NCBI GenBank assembly: GCA_937915865.1 | Contig: CALGIG010000107.1 | Coordinates: forward strand, 155,087 to 219,086 | Direction: 5' to 3' | DNA: 64,000 nucleotides | Source: an uncultured Prolixibacteraceae bacterium | Lineage (GTDB): Bacteria; Bacteroidota; Bacteroidia; Bacteroidales; Prolixibacteraceae | Shown here: positions 18,635 through 28,315 of the stretch, piece after piece | How the letters are laid out: each line of letters opens with the position of its first letter | How positions within the stretch are numbered: position 1 is the first letter of the stretch | The notes under the pieces: model-generated | What the model was told of the DNA's origin: nothing | What the model saw: only the letters and a program-made list of their open reading frames with translations | Databases searched by the model: none | Position numbers and translations under genes: made by a program

Positions 18635-19474
18635 ATGATTAAGCTCGGAATTTTTGGAGACCAAACAACAAATCAGCAACTTTTGGTTCGGATAAGTAAG
18701 CTCCCGGAAGTTGAAATTGCAGGCTTGTATTTCCTGGGAAATGTTGAGCTAAAGCAGGATTTTAATGTTTTTTTAAGTCCGGCTGGATTAATGGAGGTTT
18801 CGGATGCAATTTTAGTTTTGACCGATAAAAGTATTAGTAACGATTTGGTTAAACTTATACTTAGAAAGAGTAAACCGGTATTCCTGCAATCGGTACCCAA
18901 TTTGCATATTAAGGAGATTAAAGAATTAGTTGATTTGGAAAAAGAAGCCGGAATTGTAACATCAATTTATAATCCATTTGTATATAATTCGTTTTTAAAT
19001 CCTTACTTAAATAATTACGAAAAACCATTTCTTATAAACCTTAGAACTTGCTTCGATACAACGACCGTTAAGCCATCGCTGGAATTACTGCTTTTAGTAG
19101 CTGCCTTAAACCGGTTAGCTCAAAGTAATTTCAAGAAACTGGATGTTTTTGGAATTAAGAATGCAGAACAATTTACCATAAATGTGAGGCTGGAATATGA
19201 AAATAGTTGCGTTGCCAATTTTACTCTTTCCCAGGAAGACAAAAAAAGTTTTTGTGAGATTTTTCAGAAATCGGGGGTGACACTGTTTGAGTTTAAAAAT
19301 TCACTATTCAGACAATCGCAGAGGGCTGAACAAGAGATTGATGCCATCAGTAATTTTGTGAAAATGATAGTCGCCTGTAACAAAAAAAATAACTCTTTGG
19401 ATGGTTTAATGCAAAGTGTTCAAATTGTCCATGAGATCAAAGAACATTTAAGGTTCAATGAAATCATTTTTTAA
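18635..19474 (+). CDS. Divergent Gfo/Idh/MocA-like NAD-binding protein
   Basis: 279 residues. The start KLGIFGDQTTNQQLLVRISKLPEVEIAGLYF matches the first Rossmann strand and helix of Gfo/Idh/MocA oxidoreductases, although the usual GxGxxG is reduced to GDQTTN. The C-terminus (NSLDGLMQSVQIVHEIKEHL) matches the family's terminal helix. Middle motifs of the dehydrogenase (EKP, catalytic lysine) appear in weakened form (SKPVFLQSVPN). It may be a non-catalytic or much-diverged member. It precedes a sugar-phosphate transferase gene by about 90 bases. Confidence 0.55.
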   Translation: MIKLGIFGDQTTNQQLLVRISKLPEVEIAGLYFLGNVELKQDFNVFLSPAGLMEVSDAILVLTDKSISNDLVKLILRKSKPVFLQSVPNLHIKEIKELVDLEKEAGIVTSIYNPFVYNSFLNPYLNNYEKPFLINLRTCFDTTTVKPSLELLLLVAALNRLAQSNFKKLDVFGIKNAEQFTINVRLEYENSCVANFTLSQEDKKSFCEIFQKSGVTLFEFKNSLFRQSQRAEQEIDAISNFVKMIVACNKKNNSLDGLMQSVQIVHEIKEHLRFNEIIF

Positions 19475-19485
19475 TATTAATAATC

Positions 19486-19493
19486 TATTTTTG
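19486..19493 (+). promoter_or_regulatory. -7 box upstream of the sugar transferase
   Basis: TATTTTTG matches TAnnTTTG, 70 bases before the transferase ATG and 11 bases after the preceding stop. No clear -33 TTG at normal spacing. Confidence 0.45.
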
Positions 19494-19562
19494 CCGCAAT
19501 ATTTTTTTTACAGGTGCGTTGGGTATTTCAGGACATAGAAATTCCTGACTAAACACGGTTTT

Positions 19563-20978
19563 ATGCATAAAAAAATTCAGGTTGCCAGGTATCTGGTTTT
19601 CGACATAATCGCGGCCATTGTTAGCTGGACTTTGTTTTTTGTATACAGGAAAGTTTATATTGAACCAATTAAATTTGGTTATGAAATTCCCGTTCAATTC
19701 GATAGTAATTTTTATTCCGCACTTTTTGTCATACCTTCCTTTTGGATTACAATTTACTATATAACCGGTCAGTATACCAATATTTACCGAAAATCGCGTT
19801 TACTTGAGTTATGGAAGACAATCCTGGTTTCAATTATTGGGGTGACGGTAATTTTCTTTCTCTTTTTGCTAAACGACTGGATACCTGATTACAGAAAGTA
19901 TTATAACCTTTACTTTACACTTTTTACTTTACATTTTAGCTTCACTTATTTATTCCGGCTGATTCTTACAACTCGGACGATTCACCGAATACACCGCAGA
20001 ATAATTGGGTTTAATACCCTAATAATAGGTGGAAATAAAAAAGCAGTTCGTTTGTATGAAGATATGATGACTCAGAAACGACCGGCAGGAAATAAGATTA
20101 TTGGCTTTTTAACGGTAAATGAGCGTGATACCTACCCTCTTGAAAAATATATCCCCAATTTGGGAACTTACCGCAATCTTCAGCAAGTAATTAATAAATA
20201 TGATGTTGAAGAAATTATAATTGCTATTGAATCGTCGGAACATAAATTGTTGAGCGAATTATTGACTCTTCTTGAAAACCGTACCCATACCGTTTGGGGA
20301 ATTCCTGATTTATTCGACCTCCTTTCGAATACAGCAAAAACAAATACAATTTATGGCAACCCATTATTAAAAATATCCAACGGATTGATGCCTGTATGGC
20401 AGGAAAATATCAAACGTTTGCTCGATGTGATAGTTTCAATAATTGCAATAATTGTGTTTTTCCCTGCATTTATAGTTCTGGCTGTTAGTATTAAAATAGG
20501 TTCGAAGGGACCAATTTTGTATAAACAAGAACGTATTGGTAAGTTTGGGAAACCTTTTATGATATATAAGCTTAGGACAATGGTAAGCGACGCTGAAAAC
20601 GGCATCCCACTTCTATCAAGTTTAGACGATTGCCGGATAACACGCATTGGTCAGTTTATGCGAAGAACCCACCTGGATGAGATACCCCAGTTTTTCAATG
20701 TAATTCTTGGCGAAATGTCGTTGGTTGGACCACGTCCTGAACGAAAATATTACATTGATCAGATCGTACAAAAAGCGCCTTATGTAACCCATTTACAAAA
20801 ATTGAGGCCTGGTATCACGTCTTGGGGGCAGGTTAAATATGGTTACGCTTCGAATGTTGATCAAATGGTTGAACGGCTACAATACGATATGGTTTATTTA
20901 AAGAATATCTCTTTATACCTCGATTTCAAGATATTGATTTATACTATTATGGATTGTTTTAAAGGAAAAGGTAAATAA
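19563..20978 (+). CDS. Polyprenyl-phosphate sugar phosphotransferase (exopolysaccharide initiating enzyme)
   Basis: 471 residues: four or five membrane helices (1-140), a CoA-binding-like/Rossmann middle domain (NTLIIGGNKKAVRLYEDM...VEEIIIAIES), and the C-terminal bacterial sugar transferase domain with ENIKRLLDVIVS, KIGSKGPILYKQERIGKFGKPF, RTHLDEIPQFFNVILGEMSLVGPRPE and LRPGITSWGQV. It moves a sugar-1-phosphate onto undecaprenyl phosphate, the first step of exopolysaccharide or O-unit assembly. No other polysaccharide genes are adjacent. Confidence 0.92.
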   Translation: MHKKIQVARYLVFDIIAAIVSWTLFFVYRKVYIEPIKFGYEIPVQFDSNFYSALFVIPSFWITIYYITGQYTNIYRKSRLLELWKTILVSIIGVTVIFFLFLLNDWIPDYRKYYNLYFTLFTLHFSFTYLFRLILTTRTIHRIHRRIIGFNTLIIGGNKKAVRLYEDMMTQKRPAGNKIIGFLTVNERDTYPLEKYIPNLGTYRNLQQVINKYDVEEIIIAIESSEHKLLSELLTLLENRTHTVWGIPDLFDLLSNTAKTNTIYGNPLLKISNGLMPVWQENIKRLLDVIVSIIAIIVFFPAFIVLAVSIKIGSKGPILYKQERIGKFGKPFMIYKLRTMVSDAENGIPLLSSLDDCRITRIGQFMRRTHLDEIPQFFNVILGEMSLVGPRPERKYYIDQIVQKAPYVTHLQKLRPGITSWGQVKYGYASNVDQMVERLQYDMVYLKNISLYLDFKILIYTIMDCFKGKGK

Positions 20979-21018
20979 TAAGTAATATTCCTTCAAATAT
21001 TCACACAATAAATTATCA

Positions 21019-21606
21019 TTAAATAAGGCCAAGTTCAATATACTGAATTATTTGCTCAATTTGTCGGTCCTCTCCGTAAGGATCGTACTTGGTTTTAAGG
21101 TTATTGCCAAAAATACGGGCAATTCCCTGCCAAAAAATTGCGGGGACCGAACCTTTTATTTCCTGAATGATTTCGTAAGATGCCCGATGTGTTTCCCGGT
21201 CTATTAATTTAATCAATACCTTGCCATCGTTTATTGACATCTTTTTGAAGGTAGGACCATATTTTTTTATCAATTCATCCTCAGCTTTTTTGATGTAATG
21301 TCGTTTGTCCCTGTTTTTAGCATCTGTTGGGACTTCACGTTCATACTTTTTAAGCAAAACGGCAGCTTCTTTAGCATAAGGCCATACTTTTTTAACACGC
21401 ATAACCAATCGCCAGTATTGTTGTTCTTCCGATCTGTTCTTAAATATACGTTGAGGAAAAACGCCAACTTCAGGAAGATCTATATGCGCAATGGTATCTT
21501 TCCCTTCAATAGTGCCGGGAAGTAGAATCAGATTTTTTGGCCATTGGGCGTTCATTGTTTTACCCAAACACATTCCTATTAATATGACCAGGAATATTCG
21601 TTTCAT
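21019..21606 (-). CDS. DUF4294 family secreted protein
   Basis: 195 residues with an N-terminal signal peptide (RIFLVILIGMCLGKTMNAQ). The conserved block LPEVGVFPQRIFKNRSEEQQYWRLVMRVKKVWPYAKEA and the later YGPTFKKMSINDGKVLIKLIDRET are hallmarks of the Bacteroidota DUF4294 family. Function unknown. Convergent with the preceding sugar transferase gene. Confidence 0.8.
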   Translation of the reverse strand: MKRIFLVILIGMCLGKTMNAQWPKNLILLPGTIEGKDTIAHIDLPEVGVFPQRIFKNRSEEQQYWRLVMRVKKVWPYAKEAAVLLKKYEREVPTDAKNRDKRHYIKKAEDELIKKYGPTFKKMSINDGKVLIKLIDRETHRASYEIIQEIKGSVPAIFWQGIARIFGNNLKTKYDPYGEDRQIEQIIQYIELGLI

Positions 21607-21764
21607 TTTTTCTGTATTCTGCCGCTAAGATAACGCATTGTAACTTTCAATGTTATTATTGTTTTGCTCAATTTAATTATACTAAGAGTTAATGTTTTTA
21701 CCTTATATGTTATAAAACTGAAATGAAAGAAATTAGTTTACGATTTCCCGATAGCCAATGTTTG

Positions 21765-21772
21765 TATCTTTG
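21765..21772 (+). promoter_or_regulatory. -7 box of the arginine deiminase gene
   Basis: TATCTTTG, an exact TAnnTTTG match, 18 bases before the ATG at 21790, giving a leader of about 12 bases. Confidence 0.5.
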
Positions 21773-21789
21773 GGCCAAAATCAATTAAT

Positions 21790-23058
21790 ATGGATTCAAC
21801 GAATAAAATGAAAGTTGATGTATGTTCTGAATTTGGCCAACTTGAAGGTGTAATTGTCCATACACCTGGCTTTGAAGTTGAGGAAATGACCCCCGAGAAT
21901 GCTGAAAGGGCCTTATACAGCGATATATTGAATTTGTCGGTTGCTGCTAATGAATATTCTTTTTTTAAAGGAATTTTGAACAAAGTAACCACAACTTTTG
22001 AAGTTAAAGATTTATTAGCTGATATACTGAGTATTGAGGAGGTTAGAATATCACTTCTCAAGGAAATTTGTTCCAAAGAAGGGGCTATGGATATTTACTC
22101 CAGGCTTATGGATCAGTGTCCAGGTGAAGTTGCTCGTCAACTTATTCAAGGTGTACCCCTGGAACGGAATAACCTTACGCGATATCTAAGCCAGGAAAGA
22201 TTCAGTCTAAGGCCTTTGCATAATTTTTTATTTACGCGTGATGCTTCCATGTCATTTCGAAACCAGGTCCTTATAGGCAAAATGGCAAGTAAAGTACGCG
22301 ATCGTGAGGCTATTATTATGAATGCTATTTTTAAATATCACCCCCGAATTGAAACAACAACAATTAATCCAAATACAACCGATAATCTTCAGAATTATCC
22401 GGGTGTTTCTATTGAAGGTGGTGATTTTCAGGTGGGACGAGAAGATGTTTTAGTTATCGGGACTGGTATTCGGACTAGCACGCAGGGAATCGATTTCATT
22501 TTAGAGCAACTAAAACAAAGAAAAGAGGGATTACAGCATATTTTAATACAGGAATTGCCTGATACCCCGGAATCGTTTATTCATCTTGATATGGTTTTTA
22601 CTTTCCTTGATAAAGATGCTTGCATGGTTTACGAACCTTTGATTCTGGGAACAAATCGTTATCATACTATTCATATTCAGATTGATAATGGAAATGTGGT
22701 TGATATTTGCGAGAAGGAAAATCTGGTGAAAGCGCTTAAAAATCTTGGAATCGATATGCAACCGGTTTGTTGCGGCGGAAAAATTGGAGATTGGACTCAG
22801 GAACGTGAACAATGGCACAGCGGTGCAAACTTTTTTGCATTTGCTCCTGGTCAGGTAATTGGTTACGAACGCAACGTACATACTTTAGAGCAATTGAGTA
22901 AACATGGTTTTGATATCGTTCAGGCCAAAGAAATACTGAATGGAGAAAGCCTTATTCCTCCTGGGAAATGTGTAATTACCATTCCCGGATCTGAACTTGC
23001 CCGTGGTGGAGGTGGAGCCCGGTGTATGACCATGCCAATAAGAAGAAAAAGCATTTAA
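21790..23058 (+). CDS. arcA: Arginine deiminase
   Basis: 422 residues, the usual length. Catalytic features: FTRDAS and SIEGGDF in the N-terminal half, HLDMVFTFLD, and the nucleophilic cysteine C412 in GGGGARCMTMP. It hydrolyses arginine to citrulline and ammonia. No ornithine carbamoyltransferase or carbamate kinase gene is nearby, so a complete ATP-forming pathway cannot be inferred here. The gene has its own promoter. Confidence 0.93.
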   Translation: MDSTNKMKVDVCSEFGQLEGVIVHTPGFEVEEMTPENAERALYSDILNLSVAANEYSFFKGILNKVTTTFEVKDLLADILSIEEVRISLLKEICSKEGAMDIYSRLMDQCPGEVARQLIQGVPLERNNLTRYLSQERFSLRPLHNFLFTRDASMSFRNQVLIGKMASKVRDREAIIMNAIFKYHPRIETTTINPNTTDNLQNYPGVSIEGGDFQVGREDVLVIGTGIRTSTQGIDFILEQLKQRKEGLQHILIQELPDTPESFIHLDMVFTFLDKDACMVYEPLILGTNRYHTIHIQIDNGNVVDICEKENLVKALKNLGIDMQPVCCGGKIGDWTQEREQWHSGANFFAFAPGQVIGYERNVHTLEQLSKHGFDIVQAKEILNGESLIPPGKCVITIPGSELARGGGGARCMTMPIRRKSI

Positions 23059-23161
23059 AATAAGTTTGAAGTGAGCCAAAGTTCAGAGTGCCTAAAATAG
23101 AAAATTACCCGACACTTCAACTTCTGGGCACTTCGTACGCTATTCATTTAAGTCACTTTAT

Positions 23162-23692
23162 ATGCGCAAATTAAAGAACTCGGAACTTGATCGTTTGTCG
23201 GTTGAGGAATATAGGGAAATTGAAAAGACGCCAATTACCGTGGTGCTCGACAATATTAGGAGCTGTAACAACATTGGCTCAGTTTTTCGAACTTCAGATG
23301 CCTTACTAATAGAAAAGGTAATTTTGTGCGGAATTACAGCAACGCCTCCAAATACCGAAATTCATAAAACTGCCCTGGATGCCGAAAAATCGGTTCCATG
23401 GCTATATTTTGATAAGACTGAAACTGTCGTTTTAAACCTGAAAGAAGAAGGATATGAAGTTTTTGCAGTAGAACAGGTTGAGAATAGCATTATGCTACCA
23501 GAATTTAAACCTGAAAAGGGGAAGAAATATGCTTTAATTTTTGGCAATGAAGTGAAGGGCGTTCAGCAATCGGTAGTTGATTTGTGCGATGGAGCCATAG
23601 AAATTCCACAATATGGCACTAAACATTCGTTCAATATTTCGGTAAGTGCCGGAATCGTGCTTTGGGATTTGGTTTATAAACTCAGACAGTAG
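23162..23692 (+). CDS. SpoU/TrmH-family RNA 2'-O-methyltransferase
   Basis: 176 residues, a minimal SPOUT domain. Motif 1 is NIRSCNNIGSVFRTSDA, motif 2 IFGNEVKGVQ and motif 3 IPQYGTKHSFNISVSAGI, forming the trefoil knot that binds SAM. It methylates a ribose in tRNA or rRNA; the exact nucleotide is not predictable. Confidence 0.93.
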   Translation: MRKLKNSELDRLSVEEYREIEKTPITVVLDNIRSCNNIGSVFRTSDALLIEKVILCGITATPPNTEIHKTALDAEKSVPWLYFDKTETVVLNLKEEGYEVFAVEQVENSIMLPEFKPEKGKKYALIFGNEVKGVQQSVVDLCDGAIEIPQYGTKHSFNISVSAGIVLWDLVYKLRQ

Positions 23693-23699
23693 CTTAACA

Positions 23700-23747
23700 G
23701 GCAAAAGGCAGAAGTGAAATTATTATTTTCATCTTCTGCCTTTTGCC
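23700..23747. terminator. Bidirectional terminator
   Basis: Perfect 15-bp stem: GGCAAAAGGCAGAAG (23700-23714) and CTTCTGCCTTTTGCC (23733-23747), between the converging methyltransferase (ends 23692) and M23 peptidase (ends 23769) genes. T-rich sequence follows on the plus strand. Confidence 0.75.
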
Positions 23748-23768
23748 CGTTTTCTCTCTGGCTCTTTT

Positions 23769-25064
23769 CTAAAACTCTTTGATAGCTGATAGTTTAGTCA
23801 AAAGTGAATCGCGGTGAATGGTATAATCTGGCATATATTTTTTATCGACAGGTAAGCCGGGTTCCGATTTAACTTTCAGTGGATCGATTGGCGACCCATT
23901 AAAAAACACGCGGAAGTCGAGATGAGGACCAGATGCTAATCCGGTTGCCCCAACATATCCAATAAGCTGGCCTTGTTTTACATGAGAACCTAATGAAATT
24001 CCTGCAGCATATTTACTCAGGTGCATGTAACTTGTGGTGTAAACCGAATTGTGTTTTATTTTTAGGTAATTACCGCCACCTGCAGGCTGATAGGCTTTTG
24101 CAACAACAGTCCCATCTCCGATTGACATAACTGGCGTACCTGTTGGCGCAGCATAATCGACACCAAAATGCGGACGATAGATTTTTAACACAGGGTGAAA
24201 TCTGCTTGCCGAGAAAAATGAACTAATCCGGCTAAACTTCAAAGGCGATTTCAGGAAGGCTTTTTTCAGACTTTGGCCTTTGTCGTCAAAATACGAATCT
24301 TCGTTATCCTGTGTAAAGCGGAAAGCATAATAGGTTTCTTTGTTATGGTAAAATTCAGAAGCAAAAATACGGCCTATTCCTATAGACTTACCATAAACGT
24401 AATTTTCTTCAAATATTACCCTGAACTTATCGCCTTTTTGCAATCCATAAAAGTCAATGGTCCACTGGTATATGTCGTTCATGGACAGGGCAAGATTAGG
24501 ATCGAGAGCTTGTTCCTCCAATGTATTCCAAAGTGATGAAGTAATAACCCCACTGGCTGTTTTAATCTGTGTAACAATTGGCTTCTTCTCACGGTAAATT
24601 CTCAGACTGTCTTTTAATTGGTAAACTACATAATCAACAGGGTTTATTTCATAAATAAAATAATCGACTTTACTGGCATCTTTCTTATTCATGAAAAAAT
24701 AAAACGTATTGTTGATTTTCATTTTTCTAACATCAAAAGTCAATACTGATTTCTTTGAAATTTCATCAACTTTTGTCATTGAGATACCTTTTGTCACCAG
24801 AATGTCAGAAAGATTTTGACCAGAACGGACTTTGCCCGGAACCACAGTAAACGAGTCGATTGGTAAATTGAAAAGCAATACTGGTTTTGGAGGTTCAACC
24901 TCTTTTTCTGTAGCCAGTTCTTTCATTAATTTTTGGGTTTGGTAATAATCTACAATGAAATAAGCAATTTGAAGAAGAATAATAAATGCAAATGCCCAAA
25001 TCAGGATTTTTCTCAGTTTCCGATACTTTTCAGGAATTCTGATTTTTGGAATTTTAATTTTCAT
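23769..25064 (-). CDS. Membrane-anchored M23-family metallopeptidase
   Basis: 431 residues: one N-terminal membrane helix (about 18-38), an OapA/LysM-like segment (VPGKVRSGQNLSDILVTKG), then the peptidase M23 domain (about 285-400) with HFGVD (first zinc ligands) and YMHLSKY. The usual HxH pair reads GPHLDF, so the second histidine, normally a zinc ligand, is aspartate. The family cuts peptidoglycan cross-links in the periplasm. The substitution may preserve metal binding or may mark a regulator. Confidence 0.88.
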   Translation of the reverse strand: MKIKIPKIRIPEKYRKLRKILIWAFAFIILLQIAYFIVDYYQTQKLMKELATEKEVEPPKPVLLFNLPIDSFTVVPGKVRSGQNLSDILVTKGISMTKVDEISKKSVLTFDVRKMKINNTFYFFMNKKDASKVDYFIYEINPVDYVVYQLKDSLRIYREKKPIVTQIKTASGVITSSLWNTLEEQALDPNLALSMNDIYQWTIDFYGLQKGDKFRVIFEENYVYGKSIGIGRIFASEFYHNKETYYAFRFTQDNEDSYFDDKGQSLKKAFLKSPLKFSRISSFFSASRFHPVLKIYRPHFGVDYAAPTGTPVMSIGDGTVVAKAYQPAGGGNYLKIKHNSVYTTSYMHLSKYAAGISLGSHVKQGQLIGYVGATGLASGPHLDFRVFFNGSPIDPLKVKSEPGLPVDKKYMPDYTIHRDSLLTKLSAIKEF

Positions 25065-25292
25065 GGTTTATTGGTTTCATGTAATTACCGGAAATAATTC
25101 GATATGAATTTATTCCGCAACTGATTTTCCCGTCTTTTCAAAAGTAATAAAATAAAAAAGGAATAGGAATTGGAAATGCTTAGTAGAATGTATTTTGTGG
25201 CTACAACATTGTTAATCGATGGGTATAAATGCTTAGTAATTTAGGCATTAAACCAAACCAAAAAAAAGTGTTAATGATTGTAAACGGTTGGT

Positions 25293-26162
25293 TTAACCTT
25301 TCAATTTATCAAACCCCTTGCCATATACTCCCATTACGCTTCCCATAGAAATAAATGCTTCAGGATCAATTTCTTTTACTTTTCTGAAAATGATACTGGC
25401 TTCTTTTTTCCGAACAATTGTCATTAATATTTTGACATCCTGCTGAGTGTACCATCCTGTCCCATCTATTACAGTTACTCCGCGAACCGATTCGGTATTG
25501 ATAAAATCCGCAATTTCATCGTATTTGGACGAAAAAATAAAAATTTGGGCAGAAGCATTCGAACCACTAAGGAAAGCATCAAGAGTATACGAAACTACAG
25601 CCATTGTTACAAAACCGTAAACCATTTTTTCGACTGAGTGTACAAGGAAATAGGATGAACTAATAATAATTACGTCGCAATATAAGATAATACGTCCCGG
25701 ACTTATGTTACGATATTTGTTTATAATCATTGCAATAATATCAGTGCCACCAGTACTACCTCCGCGTGAAAACACAAGCCCAATACCTACGCCACCCATC
25801 ATTCCACCTAAAACTGCCGAAAGAAAATTGTCCTCAATTAGGGCGCCCGGAAAATATTCCTGGGGAATGGCGAACAATAGCGTTAATGTTACCATATTGA
25901 AAATGGTTTTCACGCCGAAATTAGGTCCTAGTATTTTGAGTGCAAATGATATTAACACTACATTGATTGCGAAATAGGTTAACCCCATTGGAATTTTCGT
26001 GCTGTAATATATCACAGCTGCCAACCCGCTAATTCCTCCACCTGTGATTTGCGCCGGAATTAAGAAAAGTGTCCAGGAAAGAACGTATAAGATTAATCCG
26101 GCAAGCATTATGGTATAATCTTTAACGATCGATTTTACCTTAACTTGTTTTGCTTTAGCCAT
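25293..26162 (-). CDS. YitT-family membrane protein (DUF161/DUF2179)
   Basis: 289 residues from MAKAKQ (ATG at 26160-26162; an upstream ATG at 26183 is possible). About six hydrophobic segments are followed by a soluble DUF2179 domain (about 215-289, VRGVTVIDGTGWYTQQDVKILMTIVRKKEA). The glycine-rich FSRGGSTGGTDIIAMI motif is characteristic. Function uncertain; membrane transport has been suggested for the family. Confidence 0.88.
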   Translation of the reverse strand: MAKAKQVKVKSIVKDYTIMLAGLILYVLSWTLFLIPAQITGGGISGLAAVIYYSTKIPMGLTYFAINVVLISFALKILGPNFGVKTIFNMVTLTLLFAIPQEYFPGALIEDNFLSAVLGGMMGGVGIGLVFSRGGSTGGTDIIAMIINKYRNISPGRIILYCDVIIISSSYFLVHSVEKMVYGFVTMAVVSYTLDAFLSGSNASAQIFIFSSKYDEIADFINTESVRGVTVIDGTGWYTQQDVKILMTIVRKKEASIIFRKVKEIDPEAFISMGSVMGVYGKGFDKLKG

Positions 26163-26183
26163 CTTGTGCAATTTATTTGTCAT

Positions 26184-26619
26184 GCAAATTACTGATTTTT
26201 AAATTGTGTCGCAAAAGAACTGTCCTTCTTTGGGTAATTATATGTGAAAAGTCAGGAGAATGCAGACTTAATAAAAAATTGACATTGAAAATCAGGTAGT
26301 TCTAAAAAAATATAGTGTAGAGCGATCGGATGTATTGTCTGTTTTTTTTGTATTTTCGTTTATGTCTTATGATTTTTGAGGGGGTGTTGATTAATTTTTT
26401 CTTGTTTTTTTTAGTAAGGCTAATTTTTTAAAAAGGGTATTGCGAATTATACTGCTTTCTTCAAATTTTACTCATTATCAACCCGTGTATTGTTTATGTT
26501 TTTGAGAATTTGGTAGTTAGATATTGATGTAATAAATTATGTTCATTTTGATCAAATAATTATTTTGTGGACGACAATTTTAATGTTTTTCTATTTTGTG
26601 TTTTTCCTAATTTTACTGC
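26184..26619. other. AT-rich divergent spacer
   Basis: 436 bases with no open frame of note between the divergent yitT-like gene and ispE. Must contain both promoters; only degenerate -7-like sequences (such as TATTTTG near 26593) are seen. No hairpin of note. Confidence 0.4.
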
Positions 26620-27432
26620 ATGATTTCATTTCCAAATGCCAAGATAAATATTGGTTTACTCATCACCGGGAAACGCCCCGATGGTTTTCATAATCTCGAA
26701 ACAGTGTTTTTCCCTGTAAAATGGAGTGATGCCCTCGAGATTGCTTATTCCGAAGAACTTAACTTTTCTTCGAGTGGAATTGAAATTGCCTGCTCTTCTG
26801 AGTCGAACCTGGTTATGAAGGCCTATCAACTGATCTCTGAAGACTTTAATATTCCGCCGCTCCGCATTCATTTACACAAACAAATACCTTTTGGAGCTGG
26901 GTTGGGAGGAGGTTCTGCTGATGGTGCTTTTATGCTCCGAATGTTGAATAAAACTTTTGCTTTGAATATTTCTCATGAAAAAATGATTGAATACGCTGCC
27001 CGTTTAGGTAGCGATTGCCCCTTTTTCATGATTAATCAGCCTGTTTTTGCAACAGGGAGGGGCGAAGTTATGAGCCCTATCCATATTTCATTGAAAGGGC
27101 TTTCATTACTTATGGTAAAGCCGTCTGTTGTAGTTTCTACGGCCAGTGCTTTTCGATATGTGGTTGCGCAGCAGCCTGAAAATTCGCTACTTGACTTGGT
27201 TCAGTTACCTGTAACTGAATGGAAGGGAAATATTTTCAATCAATTTGAGACATCAGTATTTCAGCAGTTTCCTGAAATTGAAGAAATTAAAAATCAATTA
27301 TATAACATGGGAGCGATTTATGCTTCAATGTCGGGGAGCGGTTCGTGTGTTTTTGGATTATTCGTTGAACTTCCTGAAAATGTAGAAACGTTTTTTCCAT
27401 CTACATGCCTGGTTTTCAGTCAGCAAATCTGA
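26620..27432 (+). CDS. ispE: 4-diphosphocytidyl-2-C-methyl-D-erythritol kinase
   Basis: 270 residues, a complete GHMP kinase. N-terminal ligand motif FPNAKINIGLLITGKRPDGFHNLETVFFPV, ATP-binding loop IPFGAGLGGGSADGAF (about 89-104) and the C-terminal glycine motif SGSGSCVFGLF. It phosphorylates CDP-methylerythritol in the MEP route to isoprenoids. Confidence 0.95.
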   Translation: MISFPNAKINIGLLITGKRPDGFHNLETVFFPVKWSDALEIAYSEELNFSSSGIEIACSSESNLVMKAYQLISEDFNIPPLRIHLHKQIPFGAGLGGGSADGAFMLRMLNKTFALNISHEKMIEYAARLGSDCPFFMINQPVFATGRGEVMSPIHISLKGLSLLMVKPSVVVSTASAFRYVVAQQPENSLLDLVQLPVTEWKGNIFNQFETSVFQQFPEIEEIKNQLYNMGAIYASMSGSGSCVFGLFVELPENVETFFPSTCLVFSQQI

Positions 27433-27736
27433 ATTGATTGGCATTCAGATGATTTTTTTCTCTTTTCTTTTTCAAGCCTTTATTTCCAGGCAAAATTCCT
27501 TTTGAATCTTTTCTGATGTATTGCATTGCGTTTCAAAAGATGTAAATAAACCAGACATAAATTGTCTAAAAAATTTACACAATCGATTCTTGATTTAGTA
27601 TTTAATCATCTTGTTATCAGATAAATAGTATTTTGGCATTAATCTGGCATATCTTAATGTCGAAAACGTAATCAGTCAGGAAAACAATTAAACAAATCAG
27701 AAAAAACAATAAACAAAACAATTAAAGCAAACAGTT
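27433..27736. other. Leader/promoter spacer before the first small paralogue
   Basis: 304 bases without a gene. Its 3' half carries the conserved boxes (27599-27667) and a purine-rich AAACAATTAAA repeat-like leader before the ATG. Confidence 0.5.
27599..27667 (+). promoter_or_regulatory. Shared upstream boxes, paralogue 1
   Basis: TATTTAA (27599-27605) and TCTTAATGTCGAAAAC (27652-27667), start-to-start distance 53. The same two boxes precede the next two paralogues at a distance of 41. Likely promoter or activator elements. Confidence 0.5.
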
Positions 27737-28183
27737 ATGAAAACAACAATTAGAAATTTTATTACAATCGGTGTTTTGGCCTTTGTTGCTAATTTGGGAG
27801 CCAATGCTTCTGTGATTAACAAAAACGTTAAGAATAGTATGGCTGTTGAAACCGAAAAGAATTTAAAGAACATTCAACCAGAGAATTGTTTAATGATTTC
27901 AAGTGAAAACCTAACCTCTCTGAATTTTTCTGCAACGGAAAATTTATACGAGCAATGTGATTTTCAGAAAGAAGCTCAGCTTATTACCAAACAAATTGCG
28001 GACAGAGAAGAAGCAAAAGCAGTTCAGAAAGTTATGAGCAGAAACTCTTCTGTATTGACAGAAGGTAACGATTCAACTGAATTACTTGATTACTGGATAG
28101 AAGCTCAACTTATGACAAAAACGTTGGCTGACCAAGCTGAATCAAATGCAATCAGTAAATTGGTAGCTGAAGGTAAGTTGTAA
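27737..28183 (+). CDS. Small secreted protein of a tandem paralogue family, copy 1
   Basis: 148 residues of unknown function with a signal peptide (FITIGVLAFVANLGANAS). The mature part holds two copies of a 25-residue motif: DFQKEAQLITKQIADREEAKAVQ (about 75-97) and a weaker DYWIEAQLMTKTLADQAESNAIS (about 117-139). The motif is charged and probably forms an amphipathic helix. The downstream genes at 28417 and 29098 are paralogues with the same layout, start-to-start distances being 680 and 681 bases. A terminator follows at 28218-28249, so each gene is its own transcription unit. Envelope or periplasm location is inferred from the signal peptide. Confidence 0.8.
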   Translation: MKTTIRNFITIGVLAFVANLGANASVINKNVKNSMAVETEKNLKNIQPENCLMISSENLTSLNFSATENLYEQCDFQKEAQLITKQIADREEAKAVQKVMSRNSSVLTEGNDSTELLDYWIEAQLMTKTLADQAESNAISKLVAEGKL

Positions 28184-28217
28184 TATAACAGATATTTACA
28201 GTGTATTTGGCAATTTT

Positions 28218-28249
28218 AAAAGAGCTGTTCTGAAAGGGATAGCTCTTTT
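28218..28249 (+). terminator. Terminator of paralogue 1
   Basis: Perfect 9-bp stem AAAAGAGCT (28218-28226) / AGCTCTTTT (28241-28249) ending in T residues. Confidence 0.75.
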
Positions 28250-28315
28250 GTAGTAATTACATTAAGATAATCTTGGTTTTTCAATTTAAATTTAATTTAA
28301 GACAACTTTATCTTT

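Noticed and set aside
27633..27649. Sigma-54-like site TTGGCAT...TGGCA with correct GG-GC spacing before paralogue 1
   Set aside because: The two sister genes, whose upstream boxes otherwise match, lack any such site, so it is probably chance.
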